The translations under genes and the position numbers were made by a program. Under the pieces are notes generated by a model. It made no database searches. It was not told the DNA's origin and saw only the letters and a program-made list of their open reading frames with translations. Shown one piece after another: positions 22,251-29,864 of a DNA stretch of 41,722 bases (positions within the stretch are counted from its first letter, which is position 1; the number at the start of each line of letters is the position of its first letter). The DNA is from Nitrosopumilaceae archaeon (GTDB lineage Archaea > Thermoproteota > Nitrososphaeria > Nitrososphaerales > Nitrosopumilaceae): contig UYNY03000040.1 of the NCBI GenBank assembly GCA_900620265.3, positions 1-41,722 on the forward strand, in the 5' to 3' direction.

Positions 22251-24031
22251 TATCGCTCTCGTACGGCCGCCTGCAGGAGCTCACCGGCGCCCCGCGCAGG
22301 GAGATCGAGGCGTCCCTGCCGCACCTGGGGCTTGACATCGAGGGGGGCGGTGATGACACCGTGCGCGTCGAGTACAGCCCCAACAGGCCCGACTATTCGA
22401 CAGAGTACGGCGTGGCCCTGGGGCTGCAGGGGCTGCTCGGGACGGCGGAGGGGCCGGTACCCCTCGAGGCGGCGCCGTCCGGCCGCCGGATAACGGTAAA
22501 GCCGGCAGTCTCAAAGGTGCGCCCGTTCATCACAGCGATAGCGGCGACCGGCGGGCGCGTCGACGACCTGCTGCTGGCGCAGCTCTCGTCGCTGCGCGAG
22601 GGGCTTGACGCGGGGCTCGGGCGCGGGCGCGTAAAGTCGTACGTCGGGCTGCACGACCTAAGGTCGCTGCGCTTTCCGCTGATGTACGGGAGCGCCACGC
22701 GCGGCCACAAATTCGAGCCGGCCGGCGGCAAGGAGGCCACCGTCGCGGACATGCTGGCGGATACAGAGTACGGCGCAAGGTACGGGTTCCTGCTCGGGGC
22801 CGGCTCGCGCGTGCCCGTCCTGCTTGACGCGGCGGACAGGACGGTCTCGCTGCCGCCCGTCGCCGGATCCTCGCGCACGGCCCCGAGGGCCGGCACGCGC
22901 GGGCTGCTTGCCGAGGTCACGGGGCTCTCAAAGCGCGGGGTCGAGGACGTCCTTGCGGTCGTCGCGCTCGTGCTCGCGTCGGCGGGCTTCAAGCTCGAGG
23001 CCGTCGATATCTCGGGGGTGCGCAACGCGGCGCCCGACCTTGCGCCGTCAAAGATGAGGGTGCCGGCCGAGTACGTCTGCCGGGCGCTCGGGCTCGAGAT
23101 CCCCGCAAAGCAGATGGTCTCGTGCCTGGCAAGGTGCCGCATAGGTGCCGAGGCGTCAGGCGGCTGGCTCGAGTGCATGATCCCGCCCTACAGGTTTGAC
23201 ATACTGGGGCCTGCCGACATCGCGGAGGAGGTGGCACTCGGGCTTGGGATAGGGTCGCTAAAGCCGGTGCTCGCCCCCACGCCCGTGACTGGGCGCGCCG
23301 ACCCGGCCACGCGCGTGCTGCGCACGATATCCGAGACGCTGACGGGGCTCGGGTATTCAGAGGCGCTCAGCCCCTGCCTTGCGACGGAGGTCCAGCTGTA
23401 CGGCGCGGACGGCAGGGACGCGTCGGCGGCCGTGCGCGTGCTGGAGCCGGAGGGCGAGGGCGCCGTCCTGCGCGACTCGCTGCTGCCGGGGCTGCTCGCG
23501 TGCCTCTCATCGAACATACACGAGCCGTACCCGCAGAGGATCTTCGAGACGGGGACCGTCTTTGCCGGGGACGGCCACGTGACGGAGTCAGAGCGGCTCT
23601 GCTGCGCCGTCTCGCACGGCGGCGCCTCGTACACGGAGGCAAAGTCGGTGCTGCAGGCGGTCGCCGCCTCGCTCGGTGACGCGTGCGCCACGAGGGCCGC
23701 CTCGGTCCCGTGGATGGAGCCCGGGCGCTCGGCCGAGATACTGGTCGGTGGCGCGACGGCGGGGTTCATCGGCGAGATATCCTCAAGGGAGCTTGCGAGG
23801 CTGCGCCTGCGCGAGCCGGTCGCCGCGTTCGAGCTGTCGACGGGCGGCTGGCTAGAGGCGGCGCGGTCGGCGGGCAGGGCTGCCGGCAAGGCGGCCGGCA
23901 AGACGGCCGGCAAGACGGCCGGCAGGGCAAGAAAGGCGCCCGGCGGGAAGGCCGGCGGGAAGGCAGGCGGGAAGACCGGCAGGAAGCCCGGCAAGGCGGC
24001 CGGCAGGGCGGCGGGGCGCAGGGCAAAATAA
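22241..24031 (+). CDS. pheT: Phenylalanyl-tRNA synthetase beta subunit with basic C-terminal tail
   Basis: 596 residues, starting at GTG 22241 (MPVVSLSYGRLQELTGAPRR), 10 bases inside pheS. Archaeal-type beta subunit: N-terminal fold with YSPNRPDYSTEYGVALGLQG, B5-like domain with KMRVPAEYVCRALGLEIPAK and YRFDILGPADIAEEVALGLG, and the synthetase-like C-terminal domain with LRDSLLPGLLACLSSNIHEP and YPQRIFETGTVF. The expected end of the family is near VAAFELSTGGWLEAARS (about residue 545). A tail of about 50 residues of AAGK, TAGK, GGKAGGK and AAGR repeats follows, with no acidic residue, like histone H1 or bacterial HU tails. No equivalent is usual in PheT. Confidence 0.95.
   Translation: MPVVSLSYGRLQELTGAPRREIEASLPHLGLDIEGGGDDTVRVEYSPNRPDYSTEYGVALGLQGLLGTAEGPVPLEAAPSGRRITVKPAVSKVRPFITAIAATGGRVDDLLLAQLSSLREGLDAGLGRGRVKSYVGLHDLRSLRFPLMYGSATRGHKFEPAGGKEATVADMLADTEYGARYGFLLGAGSRVPVLLDAADRTVSLPPVAGSSRTAPRAGTRGLLAEVTGLSKRGVEDVLAVVALVLASAGFKLEAVDISGVRNAAPDLAPSKMRVPAEYVCRALGLEIPAKQMVSCLARCRIGAEASGGWLECMIPPYRFDILGPADIAEEVALGLGIGSLKPVLAPTPVTGRADPATRVLRTISETLTGLGYSEALSPCLATEVQLYGADGRDASAAVRVLEPEGEGAVLRDSLLPGLLACLSSNIHEPYPQRIFETGTVFAGDGHVTESERLCCAVSHGGASYTEAKSVLQAVAASLGDACATRAASVPWMEPGRSAEILVGGATAGFIGEISSRELARLRLREPVAAFELSTGGWLEAARSAGRAAGKAAGKTAGKTAGRARKAPGGKAGGKAGGKTGRKPGKAAGRAAGRRAK
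23866..24028 (+). repeat. Low-complexity repeat coding the PheT tail
   Basis: Degenerate 12-base repeats around GCCGGCAAGGCG and ACGGCCGGCAAG (for example AAGACGGCCGGC twice in tandem), coding (K/R)-x-A-G units. Slippage of 12-base units would change tail length in frame. Confidence 0.8.
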
Positions 24032-24075
24032 CGGGCCGGGACTTGACTGCCCCCCGAACCGGGCCCGTGCGGCCG

Positions 24076-24140
24076 TCATGGCGCGGCGGGGGATCGCGCG
24101 GAATCCCGGCCCCTGATCAGGCCCTGCGCCGCGAACTCTG
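24076..24140 (-). pseudogene. Fragment of a second YwgA-like gene 3' end
   Basis: On the minus strand this reads EFAAQGLIRGRDSARSPAAP then stop, matching the C-terminus of the protein coded at 24821-25270 (EFAAQGLIRGRE). The 36 bases at 24105-24140 match 24832-24867 with three differences; homology stops abruptly at 24141. The 266-base gap 24032-24297 holds this fragment and an AT-rich stretch leading to the next promoter, and no other gene was seen. Confidence 0.75.
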
Positions 24141-24297
24141 CACGGATCTAGTCTGATATCAGATCGCCAATGTATCGGTAGGCGGGTGCTTCCGGTACGC
24201 AATTTTCAAAAAGTGAACAAAACGTATTTGTTCTGAGCCTGATTGTGACGGATCACTATTCGACAGGATTAAATCAGACCTCTACGGGGCGCGCCCG

Positions 24298-24843
24298 TTG
24301 GCTGACGGGACACCCTGGGAGGATCTGATAGGTATGTTATGGCCCGATCTTGTCGGGGTATTCGGAATAAGTGGGACGTTCGGAATACCCGTCTACATAT
24401 ACCTCAGAGGCCGCCGCAGTGACGGCAAGATTCGGAGGCAGATTATCGGATTCATGCTTGACTGGCTGGAGGACTGTACCCACTATAGGAGATACAGCGC
24501 TGGAGACGCCAAGATCCGGCTGTTAAAGACCCTGGTCGAAAAGCGTGACGCCTCCTATGACCTCCTGTTGACCCACGCCCAGGCCTTTGCAGTCAACTCT
24601 GTCACTGAGATGGTTGACACCCTGCGGGCAATCCGTGCTCACTTTGACATCCTTTCGGAAAGACCAGACGACGCCAGCCAGAACGTAGCCTTCAACGAGC
24701 ACGTAGAATACATAAAGCAGTATCTACATGACGCGTACCCGCGGGAGTACCGGGATTTCCGGCTCAAGCTGGAGGAGCGGAGGGTAACACAGAGGTGGGG
24801 CTTCCAGTGGTCGATAGCCTCTAGTGATCCTCCCGACCCCTGA
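24298..24843 (+). CDS. Hypothetical membrane-anchored protein in accessory segment
   Basis: 181 residues from a TTG at 24298; TATA-like GATTAAATC at 24267-24275 gives leaderless spacing and supports this start. A single hydrophobic segment near the N-terminus (LVGVFGISGTFGIPVYIYL, about 18-37) is followed by a helical cytoplasmic-type domain: GKIRRQIIGFMLDWLEDC, RLLKTLVEKRDASYDLLLTH, TEMVDTLRAIRAHFDILSE, HVEYIKQYLHDAYPREYRDF. Family not recognised. Codon use is less GC-biased than the genome core. It lies exactly between the two 36-bp direct repeats and overlaps the convergent YwgA-like gene by 23 bases, so it looks like inserted cargo. Confidence 0.7.
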   Translation: MADGTPWEDLIGMLWPDLVGVFGISGTFGIPVYIYLRGRRSDGKIRRQIIGFMLDWLEDCTHYRRYSAGDAKIRLLKTLVEKRDASYDLLLTHAQAFAVNSVTEMVDTLRAIRAHFDILSERPDDASQNVAFNEHVEYIKQYLHDAYPREYRDFRLKLEERRVTQRWGFQWSIASSDPPDP

Positions 24844-25270
24844 TCAGGCCCTGTGCTGCGAACTCTGGATAGTCCCAATACACCTGCTTTAGGACGGTCA
24901 TGAGTGAGAGCCCCTGCAGGTGCTTTATCAGCTTCTGCATGTCCTCCAAAAACCCCTTCTCCCTTTTTAGCTCCTTGTATTCCTTGGACGCCTCGACGGA
25001 GAGGCGGTACTTTTTGAACTCTGTGCCGCTCTTTTCGTCCCGTATCTCAATGAGGTGCCCGTCTCGTACGGCCGCATCAATGCCGTCCGCCAGCTCCTGG
25101 CTGTACGGCCCAAAGTGGTTCGGTTTCCAGTCGGTGTAAAACCCGTATTCGTCCACCACCGGGTACTTTTGGTATATGTAGAACCCGTATTTCTGTATGC
25201 GCGTCCTGCCGCCTATTGTCTGATCCTGTATTATGAGCAACAGGCGCCGGTCGCACCCCGTACCCTCCAT
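24821..25270 (-). CDS. YwgA/SocA-like protein
   Basis: 149 residues from ATG 25270; GTATTAAT at 25293-25300 is a TATA box at the right distance. The pattern is that of YwgA and the SocA/DUF4065 group: LLLIIQDQTIGGRTRIQKYG, FYIYQKYP, KPNHFGPYSQELADGIDAAV and RDGHLIEIRD, then a helical C-terminus (LQGLSLMTVLKQVYWDYPEF). The same GxTRIxK...FGPYS...G pattern forms the first half of the two putative antitoxins at 28.4 and 29.9 kb, but here the UPF0175-like C-terminal part is absent. Proteins of this fold are often antitoxins or regulators. No PIN gene is adjacent. Its 3' end is duplicated at 24105-24140. Confidence 0.78.
   Translation of the reverse strand: MEGTGCDRRLLLIIQDQTIGGRTRIQKYGFYIYQKYPVVDEYGFYTDWKPNHFGPYSQELADGIDAAVRDGHLIEIRDEKSGTEFKKYRLSVEASKEYKELKREKGFLEDMQKLIKHLQGLSLMTVLKQVYWDYPEFAAQGLIRGREDH
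24832..24867. repeat. 36-bp direct repeat (partner 24105-24140)
   Basis: CCCGACCCCTGATCAGGCCC and onward; 33 of 36 bases match 24105-24140 in the same orientation. Distance between copies 727 bp. It frames the 24298-24843 gene and includes the 3' end of the YwgA-like gene. Confidence 0.88.
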
Positions 25271-25419
25271 GAGTCGATCTTCACCTGATACTGTATTAAT
25301 GTTATCGGTAGTATATAAGGCGTTTATGTCGAGCCTGTCCCCGCCCACGCTCGATCCCGACTCTCAGATCCCGCCCTGCTACGCCTACCAAAATATGGGG
25401 CGGCTTTTCCCCAGACGTC

Positions 25420-26142
25420 GTGATCACGAGGCGGGCCGTGCCGGGGGACGTCGGGACGGTGCGCCGGATATGCCGCCGGATATACCCGCGCGGCGACTAT
25501 GTCGAGGACGCGCTCGGCTCGTGGATCCGCGCAGGATCGCTCTACGTGGCAGAGGAGGGCAAGATGCGCGGCATCTTTGCACTTCATATTGAGGGGGACG
25601 CGGCCTGGCTGCACGGGGCGCGCGTCGACCCCGGGTTCCAGGGGATGGGGCACGGCACCGCCATGTACCTGGCCGCCGAGGGGCTGGCGCGCGGGGCCGC
25701 CCGCATGAGGGCGTTCGCGGCGCCGCGCGGGTCCCGCATACTTGAAAAGCTGGGGTACCGCAGGATTTCATCGGTCGGCGCGTTCGTGGCGGGGGACGGC
25801 GCGGAGCCTTCCTGGGACGGGTTCTCCGGCCCAGAGTATGATCCGGGGATATCCGTGATGGACTCGTGGATGATGGTGCGCGGCGGGATGGCGCTCTCCC
25901 TCGGATCGCTGTCAGTATCGCTTGCAAGGTCCCGCTTTACGTCCGGCGTCTCGCTCACGCTGCTGCGCGGGGACCCTGCCGACCTGTGGGGGTATGTCGC
26001 GCCAAGGATCGACGCGCGCGGCAAGGCCGCCTACAGGTGGTGGACGCGCCTAGAGGTGCTCTGCGCCGGGCCCGACCCCGGCCTTGAGCGCGCGGGGTTC
26101 CAGGATGTGGGCAGGTACGCGCTGTATGAAAAGGCCATCTAG
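25420..26142 (+). CDS. GNAT-family N-acetyltransferase
   Basis: 240 residues. The first 115 residues show the GNAT fold: ITRRAVPGDVGTVRRICRRI, YVAEEGKMRGIFALHIEG, then the acetyl-CoA loop ARVDPGFQGMGHGTAMYLAA (V-x-P-x-x-Q-G-x-G-x-G/A) and RMRAFAAPRGSRILEKLGYR. The second half (about 120-240) is a less conserved extension that may be a substrate domain. The GTG start at 25420 is supported by CAAAATATG about 30 bases upstream. It could acetylate a small molecule, protein N-terminus or aminoacyl-tRNA. Overlaps the convergent EVE gene by 4 bases. Confidence 0.88.
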   Translation: MITRRAVPGDVGTVRRICRRIYPRGDYVEDALGSWIRAGSLYVAEEGKMRGIFALHIEGDAAWLHGARVDPGFQGMGHGTAMYLAAEGLARGAARMRAFAAPRGSRILEKLGYRRISSVGAFVAGDGAEPSWDGFSGPEYDPGISVMDSWMMVRGGMALSLGSLSVSLARSRFTSGVSLTLLRGDPADLWGYVAPRIDARGKAAYRWWTRLEVLCAGPDPGLERAGFQDVGRYALYEKAI

Positions 26143-26552
26143 CGGGACATCCTGTCGATCATGTCCCAGATCCTCTTTGGGACGGGCAGGACCGACAGCC
26201 GCGATATCCTCAAGAGATCCCACCCCTCGAACCTCGGGTCCGCCTTTATCTCCTGCAGGGTGACGGGCCTCTTGAAGGTACTCTTGTACTTTACGTCGAC
26301 GACGACGAACCTCTCGTCGTCCTCCTCCGGGTTCGGGTACGGCCTTGAGGTGACCTGCATCGTGCCGACGGCCTGCCTCTCGTCCCCCGTGTGGTAATAT
26401 ATGACGAGGTCGCCGGGCGACATGGACCTGATGTGCTTGAGGGCCAGGTTGTTGTGGACGCCGTCCCAGACCGTCCTGCCGTCCTTCTTTAGGCGCGAGA
26501 GGGGATAGCCCCGCGGGCCGGACGGCTCCTGCTTTGCAAGCCAGTACTTCAC
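26139..26552 (-). CDS. EVE-domain protein
   Basis: 137 residues, one EVE domain of the PUA-like fold: MKYWLAKQEPSG, WDGVHNNLALKHIRSMSPGD, LVIYYHTGDERQAVGTMQV, FVVVDVKYKSTFKRPVTLQE, ISRLSVLPVPKRIWDMI. EVE domains are thought to read modified bases in RNA or DNA and are often found near restriction or toxin genes. GTG start with a TATA-like TCAAATAA about 30 bases upstream on the minus strand. Single-domain, full-length. The 267 bases from 26553 to 26819 hold this promoter and that of the Lrp-type gene; no tRNA or further gene was seen. Confidence 0.92.
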   Translation of the reverse strand: MKYWLAKQEPSGPRGYPLSRLKKDGRTVWDGVHNNLALKHIRSMSPGDLVIYYHTGDERQAVGTMQVTSRPYPNPEEDDERFVVVDVKYKSTFKRPVTLQEIKADPRFEGWDLLRISRLSVLPVPKRIWDMIDRMSR

Positions 26553-26819
26553 GTGCCGCGGCCCGCCGCGGCGTTATTTGAATGTCCCCCGGTCCTGACC
26601 CGCCCTGCCTCATCGGCGTCTAGCCTGTGCCTCCCAGGGTTCTTTAACCGGGGCTTGCCCTGTGCCGTGACTGGGTGAATCGGGGATCACTGGTATCCGG
26701 ACGATCGGCTCAGCCCGATCCGTCTCCACGGTTGCTCTAGGGGCGCCACGCCCGCCGGCCCGCGCATAATTAACCGTTGGGGGGATCTGTTGATATAGCC
26801 CCTGATTCTGGTATCTGGC

Positions 26820-27059
26820 ATGGCCACCGCCTACGTGCTGATAAACTGCGAGCTGGGCTCCGAGGAGTCCATAATAGATAGGCTGAGGGGGCTCGAGGGG
26901 GTGGTCGAGGTCCACGGCACGTTCGGGGCGTACGACATCCTGGCAAAGATCGAGTCGCCCAGGGTCGAGGCGCTCCGCGAGACCATCACCTGGAAGATCC
27001 GCAAGATAGAGAAGATCCGCTCCACGCTGACCCTCATGGGGATCGAGGGGCAGGCATAG
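26820..27059 (+). CDS. Stand-alone Lrp/AsnC effector (RAM) domain protein
   Basis: 79 residues: TAYVLINCELGSEESIIDRL, GLEGVVEVHGTFGAYDILAK, KIRKIEKIRSTLTLMGIEGQ. This is the alpha/beta RAM domain of Lrp/AsnC regulators without the helix-turn-helix, a form common in archaea that binds amino acids and can modulate full-length Lrp proteins by mixing. TTGATATAG at 26789-26797 is the TATA box, about 30 bases upstream. Confidence 0.92.
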   Translation: MATAYVLINCELGSEESIIDRLRGLEGVVEVHGTFGAYDILAKIESPRVEALRETITWKIRKIEKIRSTLTLMGIEGQA

Positions 27060-27068
27060 CTCCCCGGC

Positions 27069-27617
27069 ATGCTGCTCCACTTTATCTTCATGGCAAAGGA
27101 GGGTGACGTGGACAGGCGCGGCCCGGAGTTCGAGTACGTGCGCGGGATGGCCGGCTTTTACGGGCGGTGGCTGAAGGACGAGCTCGGGGTCACCTATGAG
27201 ACCCGGTGCGACCTGATGCCGACGCGCCCGCGCGGCATGCTTGAGCGCCTTGACACGCACGTGCTGCTGCGCGACCACGCGGCGCGCGGCGGGGGCGCGC
27301 ACAGGATGTACCTTGCGCACTTTCACCCGCTGTGGACCGACTGCACGTGCGAGGGGTACCACGCCGAGGACTTTGGGATGGCGTTCTGGCCGGAGCCCAG
27401 GGACGACGGGGGCCTCGCCAGGAACTGCAGCGTCGTCTCGCACGTGCTGCTGCACGAGGTGCTGCGCAGGCGCGGCGAGAGGGAGCACGCGCGAAAGGTG
27501 CACGACCTGTGGACAAAGCACCTCTTTGACGACCTCCCCTTCCTGATGTATGACGCAGAGTATGAAAGGACGGACGCGGACCCGGTCTACATGGCGATGG
27601 ACGTCTCGCGCCTCTAG
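27069..27617 (+). CDS. Hypothetical protein with conserved-looking His/Cys residues
   Basis: 182 residues. MLLHFIFMAKEGDVDRRGPE begins the protein, a likely beta strand and not an export signal. His-rich stretches include RLDTHVLLRDHAARG, YLAHFHPLWTDCTCEGYHAE and CSVVSHVLLHEVLRRRGERE. The HVLLHE segment with nearby His and Cys could be a metal site, but the spacing is not a standard HExxH zincin. Family not recognised. It follows the RAM gene by 9 bases, so they may be cotranscribed. Overlaps the convergent gene by 4 bases. Confidence 0.78.
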   Translation: MLLHFIFMAKEGDVDRRGPEFEYVRGMAGFYGRWLKDELGVTYETRCDLMPTRPRGMLERLDTHVLLRDHAARGGGAHRMYLAHFHPLWTDCTCEGYHAEDFGMAFWPEPRDDGGLARNCSVVSHVLLHEVLRRRGEREHARKVHDLWTKHLFDDLPFLMYDAEYERTDADPVYMAMDVSRL

Positions 27618-28279
27618 CACCTTGTCACGGTGTATATGTTGTTCTCAAAGCTGGCCGTCTTAAAGTCGAGCCTGTTCTCGTCGTGGTCGCCGCCGGACCT
27701 GCTTAGCGCCGAGAGCTCGGGGACGGCGTCGTCCCTGAACCCGACCGACGAGGCGTAGACCGCGTCGGCGAGCATGGTGCCGTGCTCGCCCTCCTTGATG
27801 TCGCGCACGGCCCTGTAGAACCTGGCCACGTCGCGCTTGTTGACCGGTGTGCCCGTCGCCTTGTTGGTGGCGACCGCCACGTACATGCCGCTGCTCTTGA
27901 CCGCCGTCTGCATCTTGTGGTTCTTGCCGGACCTGCCCGGGACGCTCTCGTTGACGAGCACCTGGCACTTGTGGAACATGCTGGAGACGTACGCGTAGAA
28001 CCTGTACTGGGCGTACTTGCCGGCCTCGTCCACCTGGCAGTCGACGAACACCTTGTGCAGCATGGCGAGCGCGTCGTCGTTCATGCTCTGGAGGCGGTCG
28101 TCTATGCGGCCGCGGTTTACCAGCTCCGAGTCGCAGTCCTTTGCGACCATCGCGAGCACAAAGTCCGGGAGGTTGTAGTTCTTGAGGGCGGTCACGGCCG
28201 CCCCGGACTGGGTGAGGCCGAACTTTGGGAACCCCTTGTTTACCACGCCCGCGGAAACGGGGGTTTGCTTATAATTCAT
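27614..28279 (-). CDS. Hypothetical soluble protein
   Basis: 221 residues from the ATG at 28279 (MNYKQTPVSAGVVNKGFPKF). No signal or membrane segment. Segments: TALKNYNLPDFVLAMVAKDC, LVNRGRIDDRLQSMNDDALA, AQYRFYAYVSSMFHKCQVLV, SSGMYVAVATNKATGTPVNK, VPELSALSRSGGDHDENRLD, ENNIYTVTRC. The last Cys is at the very C-terminus. Family not recognised; weak resemblance to nucleic-acid enzymes cannot be established by eye. Frame-wide codon bias matches native genes. Confidence 0.75.
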   Translation of the reverse strand: MNYKQTPVSAGVVNKGFPKFGLTQSGAAVTALKNYNLPDFVLAMVAKDCDSELVNRGRIDDRLQSMNDDALAMLHKVFVDCQVDEAGKYAQYRFYAYVSSMFHKCQVLVNESVPGRSGKNHKMQTAVKSSGMYVAVATNKATGTPVNKRDVARFYRAVRDIKEGEHGTMLADAVYASSVGFRDDAVPELSALSRSGGDHDENRLDFKTASFENNIYTVTRC

Positions 28280-28398
28280 CCGGCCCGCGCCCCCCGGTGG
28301 CCGCTTATGGGCGGGCCGCCCGGACCGCACTCCGGGGGCGGGCGCGGCGGCGCCCCCCGTACAAACGGGTTAAATGGGGAGTGCCGGATGCCCCCGGC

Positions 28399-28992
28399 AT
28401 GGCCCTGCAGCTGGAGGTGGACGAGGCGAGGCGGGACATGTACCTGCTGCTCCGGGCGACAGAGTTTGAGCGCGGCTCTGAAAGGATCACAAGGGCCGAG
28501 AGGATCCACGAGGCGCTGTTCGTCCTTTGGAGCCGCAGGGGGCTTGCGGCCGGCGACTTTGAGATCAAGAGGGACGGTTGCCGCAGCCCGTCGCTTGCGC
28601 ACGCGCTGGAGGAGGCGGTGCGGTCCGGCGAGGTCGTGCACGAGACAGACGCCGGCCTTGACACGTACTCGCTGACAGACAGCGGGATCGCCGCGGCAGG
28701 GGAGGCGTGGGACGCCGCCGGCATTGACGAGAGGGCCGATGCCTCCGAGGCAAAGTACGCGGTCAGCGGGATAAGCGGAAGGGAGCTGGCCTCGTTCCTG
28801 TACGCGGCGTTCCCAGAGGTGTGGAACGATCCGGCGGCCCGGGCAGAGGCGGCCCGGGGGGGATTTGACGCGGCGTGCTCGATGTACGACAAGGGCAAGA
28901 TAACGATCAGCAGGGCGGCGTCCATGGCCGGCATGGGGTACGAGGAGTTCATGAGGGCGTTCCAGGCTACCGGCAAGCCGTTATCCGGCTAG
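28399..28992 (+). CDS. Putative two-domain antitoxin (YwgA-like plus UPF0175-like)
   Basis: 197 residues from ATG 28399; a GGGTTAAATG box at 28369-28378 gives leaderless spacing. N-terminal half (about 12-105) has the YwgA/SocA-like pattern ITRAERIHEALFVL...SPSLAHALEEAVRSGEVVHE with a YSLTDSG end. A linker contains SGRELASFLYAAFPEVWND (126-144). The C-terminal 40 residues, SMYDKGKITISRAASMAGMG and YEEFMRAF, match the UPF0175 antitoxin pattern (YxxGKIxxxxAAxxAGxxxxEF). The next gene, 22 bases on, codes a PIN nuclease. The same architecture and order recurs at 29865-30967. A DNA-binding antitoxin role is inferred from domains and context. Confidence 0.75.
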   Translation: MALQLEVDEARRDMYLLLRATEFERGSERITRAERIHEALFVLWSRRGLAAGDFEIKRDGCRSPSLAHALEEAVRSGEVVHETDAGLDTYSLTDSGIAAAGEAWDAAGIDERADASEAKYAVSGISGRELASFLYAAFPEVWNDPAARAEAARGGFDAACSMYDKGKITISRAASMAGMGYEEFMRAFQATGKPLSG

Positions 28993-29014
28993 ATGATGGA
29001 AGATATCAAGATGG

Positions 29015-29530
29015 ATGCGTTTGATAATTCTGGTTGACGCCGATATTTGGATTTGCCCTTACGTGGCGGGATTGATCGGCGTAACGGGGGAAATCGTGGC
29101 GGTACTTGGACACAGGATCTGTATAACAGGCGGGGTGCTGGACGAGCTTGGAAGGAAGTATGACGGCGCATGCATAAGCGTGAAGAAGATGGCGGAGGCC
29201 GGGACGATCACCGTTGTCAAGGTCCCGTCCCGGTACTGCGGCAGGCGGATGATTTACAAGGATGCCGAGGACGAGCTGATCGCCGTGGCAACGTGCTCCG
29301 AGGCCGGCATGCGCGATCACTACCGGCTTGTTACAAACGACAAGGCCGCCCGGAAGAGATGCGATAGGAAGCAGATACCCTCGCTTGGAATACTCGGATT
29401 CCTCGTGTGGTGCCGCAAGAACGGCCTTCTTTCGCACGACGATCTGGCAGGCGGATATGACAGGATGGTGGAGGACGGCACGGTCTTCAAGACGACAAGG
29501 GACAGGTTTCTTGCAGGGATTGTAGACTAG
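29015..29530 (+). CDS. PIN-domain ribonuclease (VapC-like toxin)
   Basis: 171 residues. PIN pattern: IILVDADIWICPY with Asp8, ITGGVLDELGRKY with Glu44, YKDAEDELIAVATCSE with Asp83/Glu85/Asp86, and LVTNDKAARKRC with Asp109, which supply the acidic metal site. The end (SLGILGFLVWCRKNGLLSHD) is the usual last helix region. PIN toxins cleave RNA when freed from their antitoxin. Start at ATG 29015 because other nearby ATGs are out of frame. It follows the putative antitoxin by 22 bases and is probably cotranscribed. Confidence 0.85.
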   Translation: MRLIILVDADIWICPYVAGLIGVTGEIVAVLGHRICITGGVLDELGRKYDGACISVKKMAEAGTITVVKVPSRYCGRRMIYKDAEDELIAVATCSEAGMRDHYRLVTNDKAARKRCDRKQIPSLGILGFLVWCRKNGLLSHDDLAGGYDRMVEDGTVFKTTRDRFLAGIVD

Positions 29531-29644
29531 GCCGGTCCCCGTTTCCGGGCGGGCTAAATACGGGTGTGCCGGGACCCGCGGCACGTACGTGCGGCAGGGG
29601 GCGTCACACGTGCATGCCGTCCCCGGCGCGGGACGGACCCCCGG

Positions 29645-29812
29645 GGTTCTGTTGAAAATTCGTGAGCCGGTCCCGCCTGCCGTAGAATGCTCCCGGGCCG
29701 GCCGCCCGGAGCCCGGCCTGCAGGACGCGGGAGGGCGGATCGGACTGGCTGCAGGCCGGATCCCCCGGCGAGGTCTGCCTAGCCCGCGCCTCCGCGAATT
29801 TTCAGCAGAACC
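29645..29812. mobile_element. MITE-like element, 168 bp, 18-bp terminal inverted repeats
   Basis: Left end GGTTCTGTTGAAAATTCG (29645-29662) and right end CGAATTTTCAGCAGAACC (29795-29812) are inverted repeats matching 17 of 18. The interior is GC-rich with GGGCCGGCCGCCC-type palindromes and no credible gene. Its first 105 bases recur inverted at 31232-31336 with nine differences. It occupies the gap between the first and second toxin-antitoxin pairs (29531-29864); the rest of that gap holds the promoter of the next gene. No target-site duplication was recognised. Confidence 0.82.
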
Positions 29813-29834
29813 GTGACGCAAAAAGTATGGTTGG

Positions 29835-29859
29835 TATATATACACGGCCATACGGAGGT
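29835..29859 (+). promoter_or_regulatory. TATA box and Shine-Dalgarno-like site of the second module
   Basis: TATATATA at 29835-29842 begins 30 bases before the ATG at 29865, and GGAGGT at 29854-29859 lies 5 bases before it. Most genes in this window have the first signal without the second. Confidence 0.65.
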
Positions 29860-29864
29860 TTGAC

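Noticed and set aside
26553-26819. Possible tRNA or structured RNA between the EVE and RAM genes
   Set aside because: No cloverleaf with matching acceptor and T arms could be formed; only promoter elements are recognisable.
29589-29816. Small protein encoded across the MITE-like element
   Set aside because: The frame coincides with the element, whose similarity to the second copy is a DNA-level inverted repeat. No start signal or codon bias supports translation.
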